This document shows positions 26,445 to 33,746 of a stretch of DNA of 64,000 nucleotides, one piece after another; position 1 is the stretch's first letter, and each line of letters opens with the position of its first letter. A program made the position numbers and the translations under genes. The stretch is from assembly GCA_046153945.1 (NCBI GenBank), contig JBJXFF010000124.1, positions 1 through 64,000 on the forward strand, given 5' to 3'. The notes under the pieces were generated by a model. The model had not been told where the DNA came from. It made no database searches and was given only the letters and a program-made list of their open reading frames with translations. Source of the DNA: SXOA01 sp046153945. GTDB lineage: Bacteria > Planctomycetota > Planctomycetia > Pirellulales > Pirellulaceae.

Positions 26445-29400
26445 CTATTGCTTCAAGTGCTTGTCGATAAACTCATACGCTCGCTTGCGGGCCTCTTGCG
26501 GAAAGTCGTGGGGCGATTCGGGATAGTGAGCTTGCAAGTTGTCGCGCTTGCCATGCAGTTCATAGACGGAAGCGGCTGATTGCATTACGTCCTTCACGCC
26601 GCTGACGTCGAAGTCGTTGTCTTTGGTGGCAGCGACGGCGAGGAACGGGCGAGGGGCGAGCGAAGCGATCACTTCCGTGAAGTCGAACGGCATCTTCTGG
26701 GCGTCGTTAGCAAACATGTCTTTGATCCGGGGCATATACCTTGGCCCGGTCCAACTCGGCATGTCGTCCTTGAGGAAGCTGGTGAACCCGCAACTGGAAA
26801 CGACGACTTTGAGGCGCGGATCAAACGGAGCGGTAAAGAGAGCATTATGTCCGCCGAGTGAGTGACCAATGACGCCGATCCGCTCGGCATCGACTTCGGG
26901 AAGCGACGTCAGCAGGTCTACGGCCCGCAGATTATCCCAAACGGCCTTCATCGTGCCGCTCCCGTATTCGGGCTGCTTGAAATCGTAGGGGTGCTCGCCG
27001 AACGAGGGATAATCGGGGGAGAGCGTGATGTAGCCGCGCTCGGACAGTTCCTGGGCGTAATGCAGATTCGCAGAGCCGGCGAGGCCGGCGGGTTCATCCT
27101 TGCCCTGCCCAAAAGTCTGATGCAGGCAAAGCATCGCGGGACTCTTTTTTTCCTGGGAATCGACAGGAATAAGTAGCCAGGCGGTGACCCGGTCATAGGG
27201 ATCGCTTTGGAAACTCAGCTTGCGGCGGATGAGCTTGCCGTCGGTCTTTTCCTCGAGGATTTTCACGTCGAGAGAGACGCGGCAGGACTCGCCGGGAAGT
27301 TGCCCCATCACCCGCTGCATGCCGGACAGAACATGCTGACGCCGCACTTCCCAATCCGCGGTCGTGGCAATCTTGCGACGTTCGCCAAAGCGGTCCAGGT
27401 AGTACGTCAGGTCTTGATGCTCTTGGTAAACGGGCGTCGCTGGATCTGGCTCAAAGCGGCCAACAGGAAAACCAGCCCCGTAGGAGATGACAAAGACGCC
27501 ACTCGGCGTCTTATAGCGAACCAGTTCGTCGCGCAGATCGAAGTCGCTATTTCCTGAGCGGCTTGCCATTTCCGCACTTCCCGGCGTGAGATACTTGCCT
27601 GCCTCTTGCAGGACGATCTTTGTGCGGTTCCCCAGGGAATGCCCGCTGCTAGTGAAGACTTCGCCATCTAGGTCCTTCTTGGCAATGAAGCGGGGCTCCA
27701 CATTCAGGCCGGCGGCTTGATAGTTGGCGACCAATTCCTGGGCATCGGCAAAGGGGCAGGTGGTGTCGTCCACGCCGTGGACCACGACTGTCCGGCAGGT
27801 ATTGCCTAGTTGCTTCATGAGACCGAGATGCTTTGGATGCCCGGCGAAGCGAATGTCTTGACCGTCGGGGCTGAGGTAACTCGCGCTGGCGGGATCGCGG
27901 CTCCAGCGGGCATCCAGGTCGCTGCCGCCGGGAAGGTGAAAGGCGATGTCGGCACTTAGTTTCTTCATGCCGCAGAGGTCGACGATGCAAGCAAACGTCC
28001 GCGGGGCGAGCTTGCCGGCCATCAGGCTGACATTGCCGCCGCCGGAACCCCCGGTGGCGTAAATTCGGCCGGCAGCGAAAGGGATTTTCTTGGTCGTCAG
28101 GCCATTCTTGACGAACCAGACCGCGCGGAGGGCGTCGAGCGCTTGCAGATAGCCGCAGTCGTACGGCTCGGGGCCATCGATGGAATCCTTCTTGCCGCTT
28201 TGCAGGTAGTTCACACAGAGGGCGACGACATTGAACTTGTCCGCCAGCGTCTGCGGATCAGCCGTCCCGACGCAGTCCTCGCCACCCCAGTTGTGGAGGC
28301 TGAGCATGATGCCGGTCTCGGCTTTCACATTTTCCAGCTGCCCGCCGGGAAAGTGAACGAGCACTTTCACCTGCCTCGGCCCAGGGCGCTGCGGCCATTC
28401 TTGGGCAGGAATGAGGACAGCCCCATTTGCAACCGGCAATTCGGGCCAGGCGTTCGCCCGGGTCTGACGCTGCTCGGCGATCCAACTGGAAAGGGACTCT
28501 TTCCTCGCGACATCGAAAAACCGCACGTCCTTCCCGATGACAATTTCCCTCGCCATTGCTCCGTTGTGCTTCTCGGCGGCTTTGGCGGCAACGGGGACTT
28601 CCGGCAGCACCGGAACGACATCCCAAGCCCGGCCGGCAAAAGGGAAGCTCCAGTTGAGCGCCCACTCATAGTGATCAATGAACCGCGCGTCATTTTCAGC
28701 CGAAGCATTGATGGGAATCGCCGGCACCACCAGGTCAGGCTTGAGATCGCGAATCTTCTGACTCCAGGCCCGGATTTCGGCCAGCGTCTTCCCTTCGGTC
28801 GGCCAGGAAGTGACCTGAATTTCCCCCTTGGGAAAATGCTCCCGCAGTGCCGCAGCCATCTTTTCGTCATACGGCGGCATGGCAACAAGGTGAACGGGCA
28901 AGCCGGCTTCCAGTTTCTCGAACGTGTGGTGAAGGGCGTTCGCGGGTGGCGGAACATGATCGAGCGTGACGTGCTTTCCTGTCAGCGTTTGACTGACGAC
29001 TTCCGCCATCGTGCGATGGCCGTTCATGTTGGGGTGGATTTCGTCACTCATGCCGAGCATCCAGCTCAGCAAATCCCGCTCTTTGAATGCAGTAGTCTCG
29101 GCAAAGCAATCGGCAAGCGGCAGGTTCTGCTCTTTGGCCAGCTTCCTCACCCGTTCGGAAAGCTCCGCCAGTTTTGCGATCGGCCGGCCACCATTTTCAT
29201 AAACGGTATTCGGGGTGCAAAGAATAACCGCGGCTCCGGCGGCGTGGGAGCGGCGGATGATGGTGGTGAGATTCGCGACAAAGTCATCCAGCGGCAGCCG
29301 GGTGACGTCGTTCATGCCGAACATGACGACCACCAGGTGCGGCCGCTTTTCAATCACGTCCTTCTCCATCCGCGCGAGGCCGTTGACCGTAGTGTGGCCG

Positions 29401-29666
29401 CTGATGCCGGCGTTGATCATTTCCAAGCGGGCCTGCGGATAGACCCTTTGAATGGCTAGCCCCAACATGTCGCACCAGGCCCGCTCGCCGCCTGTATGGT
29501 AATAGGCTCCGGTGATGCTATCCCCAAAGCAAACAATCTTCGTGGATTCCCCCGCCGCCAGCCGTTTGACGACAGACTCCACCGCCGGCGGCTTCTCCTC
29601 CGCGGTGGCAACAGCGACAAATCCAACGAGTGTGGCAATTAGAGGCACGGCATATTTCCATCGCAT
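26445..29666 (-). CDS. Secreted triple hydrolase: SGNH esterase plus two alpha/beta hydrolases
   Basis: A 1073-residue protein with a signal peptide (AVPLIATLVGFVAVATA). The SGNH/GDSL domain (about 40-235) has FGDS with Ser50, NAGISGH, GMNDV and DEIHP. Middle alpha/beta hydrolase (about 440-690): GGSGGGNVS nucleophile elbow, a GVDD acid loop and a SSGHS region. C-terminal alpha/beta hydrolase (about 740-1073), of dienelactone hydrolase/acetyl-xylan-esterase type: GHSLGGH elbow, AATKDND acid loop, SPHDFP histidine. All three appear catalytically complete. This suggests deacylation of polymeric, probably algal or plant, carbohydrates; substrate unproven. No carbohydrate-binding domain is seen. 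It is convergent with the kinase gene. Confidence 0.85.
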   Translation of the reverse strand: MRWKYAVPLIATLVGFVAVATAEEKPPAVESVVKRLAAGESTKIVCFGDSITGAYYHTGGERAWCDMLGLAIQRVYPQARLEMINAGISGHTTVNGLARMEKDVIEKRPHLVVVMFGMNDVTRLPLDDFVANLTTIIRRSHAAGAAVILCTPNTVYENGGRPIAKLAELSERVRKLAKEQNLPLADCFAETTAFKERDLLSWMLGMSDEIHPNMNGHRTMAEVVSQTLTGKHVTLDHVPPPANALHHTFEKLEAGLPVHLVAMPPYDEKMAAALREHFPKGEIQVTSWPTEGKTLAEIRAWSQKIRDLKPDLVVPAIPINASAENDARFIDHYEWALNWSFPFAGRAWDVVPVLPEVPVAAKAAEKHNGAMAREIVIGKDVRFFDVARKESLSSWIAEQRQTRANAWPELPVANGAVLIPAQEWPQRPGPRQVKVLVHFPGGQLENVKAETGIMLSLHNWGGEDCVGTADPQTLADKFNVVALCVNYLQSGKKDSIDGPEPYDCGYLQALDALRAVWFVKNGLTTKKIPFAAGRIYATGGSGGGNVSLMAGKLAPRTFACIVDLCGMKKLSADIAFHLPGGSDLDARWSRDPASASYLSPDGQDIRFAGHPKHLGLMKQLGNTCRTVVVHGVDDTTCPFADAQELVANYQAAGLNVEPRFIAKKDLDGEVFTSSGHSLGNRTKIVLQEAGKYLTPGSAEMASRSGNSDFDLRDELVRYKTPSGVFVISYGAGFPVGRFEPDPATPVYQEHQDLTYYLDRFGERRKIATTADWEVRRQHVLSGMQRVMGQLPGESCRVSLDVKILEEKTDGKLIRRKLSFQSDPYDRVTAWLLIPVDSQEKKSPAMLCLHQTFGQGKDEPAGLAGSANLHYAQELSERGYITLSPDYPSFGEHPYDFKQPEYGSGTMKAVWDNLRAVDLLTSLPEVDAERIGVIGHSLGGHNALFTAPFDPRLKVVVSSCGFTSFLKDDMPSWTGPRYMPRIKDMFANDAQKMPFDFTEVIASLAPRPFLAVAATKDNDFDVSGVKDVMQSAASVYELHGKRDNLQAHYPESPHDFPQEARKRAYEFIDKHLKQ

Positions 29667-29786
29667 AACAAATTCCTTGCGGGAGTTCCGCTAATCTTCA
29701 ATCACCTAGGAGCTCGCCACAAAGTGGCGGCTTGCCATTCTTGACGATTCCCCTTCCAGGTTGCAAGCTATTTTGTACCGCATCTG

Positions 29787-29820
29787 CTGACTCCTGACCT
29801 CTGTCCCCTGACTCCTGCCC
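29787..29820. repeat. Word repeat, CTCCTGACC type, before a response regulator gene
   Basis: Copies of TGACTCCTGACCTCTGTCCC end 2 bases before the GTG start of the response regulator, replacing any recognisable ribosome site. Confidence 0.65.
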
Positions 29821-29822
29821 CC

Positions 29823-30554
29823 GTGTCCTCCGCCAAACACATCCTGGTTGTCGAAGACGAGCGCCATCTGGCCATCGGCATCAAGTTCAACTTGGAGGCG
29901 GAAGGATACCGCGTCACTACCGTGGCGGACGGCCCCTCCGCCCTCAAACTGTTTGAGGGGGCCGACTCCGATGTGGACCTGGTCATCCTCGACCTGATGC
30001 TGCCGGGAATGAGCGGCTACACCGTCTGCGAATCGCTGCGGAGCGCGGGGTGCGACGTGCCGGTCCTGATGCTCAGCGCCCGGACGCTGCCGGAGGACCG
30101 GACCCGCGGCTTTGACCTGGGGGCCAACCAGTATCTCTCCAAGCCCTTCGACCTGGACGAACTCCTCAGCCGGGTGAAGAACCTGCTGACCCATCATCAT
30201 CGCCGGCACCAGGTGCCGCGCGAGATGCCGAGCCAGATTTCCACATTCGAATTCGCCGACGCCAAGATCAACTTTGCCCAGTACGAACTGGCCGTCGCCG
30301 GCAAACCGGTGCAACTGACGAAGCGGGAATGGGAGCTGCTCGAATACTTCGTCGTCAACGAAGGGCGGCTGATTCCGCGGCAGGAGATTCTGGAAAACGT
30401 CTGGCAGATGCCGGGCCATATCCAGACCCGCGCCCCGGACCAGTTCATCCTCCGCCTCCGCAAGGTCTTCGAAGCCGACTCCGCCAACCCACGGCACTTC
30501 CTGACCATTCGGGATATGGGATACCGGTTCGTGAGCAAGGGTGAAGGGGCTTAG
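29823..30554 (+). CDS. OmpR/PhoB-family response regulator
   Basis: A 243-residue two-domain regulator. The receiver domain has the acidic pair VEDE at 10-13, the phospho-acceptor Asp57 in VILDLMLPGMSG, the threonine/serine position in MLSARTLP and the lysine in LSKPFD. The C-terminal winged helix (about 145-240) has LTKREWELLEYFVVNEGRLI, then RQEILENVW and IRDMGYRFV. Start GTG 29823. No histidine kinase is adjacent on the same strand, making it an orphan unless it works with the hybrid kinase at 33747. A CTCCTGACC word repeat fills the region just before the start, so its translation signal is unusual. Confidence 0.92.
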   Translation: MSSAKHILVVEDERHLAIGIKFNLEAEGYRVTTVADGPSALKLFEGADSDVDLVILDLMLPGMSGYTVCESLRSAGCDVPVLMLSARTLPEDRTRGFDLGANQYLSKPFDLDELLSRVKNLLTHHHRRHQVPREMPSQISTFEFADAKINFAQYELAVAGKPVQLTKREWELLEYFVVNEGRLIPRQEILENVWQMPGHIQTRAPDQFILRLRKVFEADSANPRHFLTIRDMGYRFVSKGEGA

Positions 30555-30735
30555 AAAAGAGCAAAGAAATCCCCGGCACAACCGGTGCGCAAAAAAAGGG
30601 CTCCGCATCCCGTATAATGGCATCCAGCAGGCTACGGGTGAGCTACTGGGTGTTTTTTTGCTTGCTTGAGCGTTCGGGCATACGGATGATGACCGGCAAA
30701 CCGATTTTGTCAAATCAAGATTTGAGAGCGGTCCT
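30555..30735. promoter_or_regulatory. Intergenic region with a TATAAT box
   Basis: TATAAT at 30613-30618 (CCCGTATAATGG) could be a -10 element for the small gene at 30736, but no good -35 lies 17 bases upstream. A run of seven T follows at about 30653. Confidence 0.3.
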
Positions 30736-30981
30736 GTGAATCCTCAAGAGCTAAGTCAGGAATGCCGCGAGTTGCTGCTGTACGTCGGCGATGTCTCGGT
30801 TGGACAGGAAGGGGCGGATATATGGGGGAAGGAAATAGCATTTGCCAAAGAACTTGAGGCTAAGGGTCTAGTGAAGTATCGCGCTGGTTCACAGCGGTGG
30901 AGCACTCCAGCTTCATATGCAGTGCTCACACCGGCTGGGCGTAGGCTTGCCAAGGAGATTCGCAATGCTGAGCGGAAATGA
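30736..30981 (+). CDS. Small protein of unknown function
   Basis: An 81-residue protein from GTG 30736 (MNPQELSQECRELLLYVGDV). The pattern of helices ending in YAVLTPAGRRLAKEI resembles the wing of MarR/PadR-like winged helices, but it is too short for a clear call. A possible TATAAT element lies 120 bases upstream. No partner gene is close on the same strand. Confidence 0.45.
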   Translation: MNPQELSQECRELLLYVGDVSVGQEGADIWGKEIAFAKELEAKGLVKYRAGSQRWSTPASYAVLTPAGRRLAKEIRNAERK

Positions 30982-31006
30982 GGAGATTTCAAACTGACGC
31001 ACTATC

Positions 31007-31045
31007 AAAAAAAGCGGCGACCGAATTCACTGTCGGTCGCCGCTT
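31007..31045 (-). terminator. Rho-independent terminator of the 31093-32754 gene
   Basis: Perfect 13-bp stem AAGCGGCGACCGA/TCGGTCGCCGCTT with an 8-base loop. On the minus strand it is followed by seven T, 48 bases after the stop of the secreted-protein gene. Confidence 0.9.
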
Positions 31046-31061
31046 AAATTTTGTCTGCTTG

Positions 31062-31080
31062 GGTCAGGCAATGCCCGACC
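31062..31080. repeat. Short hairpin repeat (GGTCAGGCA/TGCCCGACC)
   Basis: Nine-base arms with one mismatch and almost no loop, lying just downstream of a minus-strand stop codon and next to the terminator at 31007-31045. Confidence 0.5.
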
Positions 31081-31092
31081 TGCACAGTTTGC

Positions 31093-32754
31093 TTACAGTC
31101 CGGGGGGGAGCAGCCCCTGGGCCTTCTGCACTCCGGCGCCAATCAGTTGCAGCACTCCTTCTTCCACTTGAATCCGCATGCTGCTGCCGTTCTTGATCGG
31201 CTGAGCAATCACGTTGATCTTGTCTTTGGTGCTTTTTTCCAGAACCTTTATGAGCTCGGGAACGATGTCGTTGTTGGGGTCCACGCTGGCTGCAAACTTG
31301 AGAATCGGCAGCAGGGCCACGTTGAGTTGCATCGCCGGCACGGACTTGGAGCCGTCTTGAGCCGACTTGTCGATGACCTGCTTGAGGAGCGATTCCGCAT
31401 TCTTACCGAACGCGATGTAGACGGCCTTCGGGCCGGTTCCCAGGACGATATTAACCTTGTCACCCAGGATGTCGCGGGCTTCTTTCTCGCTATCCGGAAT
31501 GGGGGCGGTGATGCTGTGGAAAGTGATGCCGCCGTGGGAGCCGGAATTGAGCTTCACGGTCGGGAAGTCGGGCTCGTTCTTGGCGAGCTCAATCAGTCGC
31601 TTGAACGAATCTTCAATCGCTTTGCCGTCAGCCACCAGTCCGCCAGCCGCGAAGTCGACAGTCTTGGCATCGAGTTGCAGAACCGCGCCGCCGTCAATCT
31701 TGCCCCCTTCCACCGTCTTGGTGAAGGCGTCGAGCAGCGAGCCGAGAACTTCCTTGGCGGCACCACGCTTGGCGGCGTCGAGATTCGGGTCGTTGTCGAT
31801 TTCCTTCATGGCGTTCGCGCGCAAGCCATTGAGGAGCGTAACCGTCTGGGCAATATCTTCCTTGAGCATCGACTGCGAAAGGTTCAGCGTGACCGCCGCA
31901 TTGGGAATCAGAAAGCCGGCGAAGGCCGACTTGGTGTCGGCCAGCATGGCATATTGCTTGGCCAGGTTGGTCCCTTCGCGGGCGGTGACGTTCACATCCA
32001 GGTAGGTTCGCTTGCCGGGACCGTCAATCGCAAAACCCAGCATGATTTCGTCCAGTTCATCAACCATCTTGACGAGGGCTTCGAGCTGGTTCCGCTGCAT
32101 TTTTTCCATCAGTTCGGCATTCTCGCCACCGGCGGGATTGTTCTGTAGCTGCCGTTCAAAACCTTCCTTGATGGTGTCGACGGCGACTTTCTTCAACTCC
32201 GCGGGAACATTGGCGACGCTGGCCTTGATGGCGAGTGTGTATTCCTTGGGGAGAGCGCCGAGCAGGGCGGCGGGATCAGCCGGCAAGTCGGCGAGGTTTT
32301 CCTTGGCATTGGAAAGGAAGGCCCAACCTGTCTTTTCCTTGATATAGACGGACTGACCTTGAGCGGAGACTTCTTGAACGCCGTCGCCGGCATCCTTGGG
32401 CTCGCCGAGTTGTTCCTTGAAGGTGGCCAGAATGGTCTTGAGGTCGGTGACCGGCACAAATACGACCGGCACAAAATCGCCGCCGCCAACCTTGGGCGAG
32501 ACGTACATGCCAATCGGCTTCTTCTTATCGATGCCGTTGGTGAAGGCGTTGCCAAAGAGGAGCGCCGTCCGACCGGCATCTTCCGCCCCGGCGGCCTTGG
32601 TGATGTAGGCGACGTCGGCGAGCGTGTCTTCCACGCTGGAGATCGAAACCACCAGCACGGGCTTGGCGTTCTGGGCAAGCAGTTGGCCAAGCGGCGCGAC
32701 CAAAAACGCGGCTGCCGCGGCCATGGCAAACATGGACTTGGGTAACAATTTCAC
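31093..32754 (-). CDS. Secreted protein of unknown function
   Basis: A 553-residue protein. The start is GTG 32754, which has AGGAG upstream and yields a signal peptide (LLPKSMFAMAAAAAFLVAPLGQLLA). The mature part alternates beta strands and helices without cysteines, for example KPVLVVSISSVEDTLADVAY and FAIDGPGKRTYLDVNV. It has no motif I can assign. Similar long, signal-bearing proteins of unknown role are common in planctomycetes. A perfect terminator follows, and no other gene shares the transcript, so it is monocistronic. Periplasmic or surface location is likely. Confidence 0.8.
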   Translation of the reverse strand: MKLLPKSMFAMAAAAAFLVAPLGQLLAQNAKPVLVVSISSVEDTLADVAYITKAAGAEDAGRTALLFGNAFTNGIDKKKPIGMYVSPKVGGGDFVPVVFVPVTDLKTILATFKEQLGEPKDAGDGVQEVSAQGQSVYIKEKTGWAFLSNAKENLADLPADPAALLGALPKEYTLAIKASVANVPAELKKVAVDTIKEGFERQLQNNPAGGENAELMEKMQRNQLEALVKMVDELDEIMLGFAIDGPGKRTYLDVNVTAREGTNLAKQYAMLADTKSAFAGFLIPNAAVTLNLSQSMLKEDIAQTVTLLNGLRANAMKEIDNDPNLDAAKRGAAKEVLGSLLDAFTKTVEGGKIDGGAVLQLDAKTVDFAAGGLVADGKAIEDSFKRLIELAKNEPDFPTVKLNSGSHGGITFHSITAPIPDSEKEARDILGDKVNIVLGTGPKAVYIAFGKNAESLLKQVIDKSAQDGSKSVPAMQLNVALLPILKFAASVDPNNDIVPELIKVLEKSTKDKINVIAQPIKNGSSMRIQVEEGVLQLIGAGVQKAQGLLPPGL

Positions 32755-33061
32755 GATTGAATCTCCTGTGGCGCGGAGCGCCGGTCTGAAAATAGAGTTT
32801 CCCGGGTGGGACGAGTTTCGATAAAACGACAAAGAGAGCGCAGAGCATCCCGCTCGACAGAACAATACCCCGACTGGGTGCAGCCGGTTTTAAGCGGTTC
32901 CCAAGGAAAAAGAAAGAGGGCGGGGGGGAAGTTCAGAGTGCAAAGTGCAGAGCGTAGAGTGGGGGAAAGTGCTTTACGCTTTGGTCTCAATTCTTGCGAC
33001 GCAAGGTGCTGCTGCAAAAGAGTTTGCGCGATTGTCACGCGTCTACCAGCCGAGCCGATTT
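32755..33061. other. Intergenic region between infA and the secreted-protein gene
   Basis: Both flanking genes read on the minus strand, so the promoter of the secreted-protein gene lies here. The only structure I see is the word repeat at 32931-32964. Confidence 0.5.
32931..32964. repeat. Word repeat, CAGAGTGCAAAGTGCAGAG type
   Basis: Degenerate copies of CAGAGTG/CAAAGTG/CAGAGCG between infA and a secreted-protein gene. Confidence 0.6.
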
Positions 33062-33283
33062 CTACCGCTCGCGGAAGATAATTCGGCCTTTGGTCAGGTC
33101 GTAGGGAGAAAGCTCGACTTTGACTTTATCCCCTGGGACGATACGGATGAAGTTCTTTCGCATCTTCCCCGCGACGTGGGCCATCACTTCGGACCCCGTT
33201 TCGAGCTGCACACGGAACCGCGTATTGGCCAGCGCCTGGGTGACGGTCCCTTCGACTTCAAAGGCATCTTCTTTCTTTCCCAT
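33062..33283 (-). CDS. infA: Translation initiation factor IF-1
   Basis: A 73-residue IF-1, matching the usual 72. It is an S1/OB-fold protein that binds the 30S A site during initiation. KEDAFEVEGTVTQALANTRF, then VMAHVAGKMRKNFIRI, VPGDKVKVELSPYDL and KGRIIFRER are diagnostic. ATG 33283 is chosen over an in-frame ATG at 33316 because MGKKED is the family N-terminus. The gene stands alone rather than among ribosomal protein genes. Confidence 0.97.
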   Translation of the reverse strand: MGKKEDAFEVEGTVTQALANTRFRVQLETGSEVMAHVAGKMRKNFIRIVPGDKVKVELSPYDLTKGRIIFRER

Positions 33284-33746
33284 GAACCGCTCGCTATCAC
33301 CAGAGACGTTAGCCAACTCGACAACGCACCAGTCTCTAGTGTAGGGATTCCTGGCCGCCTGGAAAGAGGGCGAGGCCCAGAGGTATCCAATGTTTTACGC
33401 TGCGCCCGATCCTGACACTGCGGGTTAGCATAGTCGGTCCCATTGCACCTTGAATGAATGAGTTGCCGTGCGAAATTGCCCCTTGTTGTTCCCTTTGTCG
33501 GCCAACCAGACTATGATCAATCTCCTCGAAAGCGTGCGAACCGCTTTTCTTCGGATGACTAAATAAAGGGCAAGCTGGCTCAGCCAGTGGGCCCATTACA
33601 GAGTAAGCCGACGTGGTGAAATTCCCCTGGGAATTCCGCCTCGTCGGCTTTTTTTATGCGCAGGGAGGACGCTTCCGGTCCCGTGACGGCCGAAGAGGCC
33701 AGTGAAGCCGCGCCGGTCGTTGCCAGACTCAGAAAGAAAGTGTGCC
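33284..33746. other. Divergent intergenic region with a structured leader
   Basis: Holds the infA promoter (minus) and the leader of the hybrid kinase gene (plus). The part from 33560 has a CTGGC-TCA-GCCAG hairpin nested in GGGCA...GGGCCC, followed by the terminator at 33605-33655. No protein-coding frame is convincing. Confidence 0.5.
33605..33655 (+). terminator. Terminator or attenuator ahead of the hybrid histidine kinase gene
   Basis: Arms AAGCCGACG (33605-33613) and CGTCGGCTT (33642-33650) enclose an inner imperfect stem, followed by a run of T. No gene lies upstream on this strand, and the kinase ATG is 92 bases downstream, so premature termination control of the kinase transcript or an end for a small RNA is possible. 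Confidence 0.7.

Noticed and set aside
28143..29459. 438-codon open frame on the plus strand
   Set aside because: Antisense to the triple-hydrolase gene and without domain signal.
29706..30713. 335-codon open frame on the minus strand
   Set aside because: Antisense to the response regulator, whose motifs are complete.
33540..33660. c-di-GMP (GEMM-I) riboswitch before the hybrid kinase
   Set aside because: AGGGCAA and a short hairpin are reminiscent, but the GGGACGCAAAGCC part and spacing do not match.
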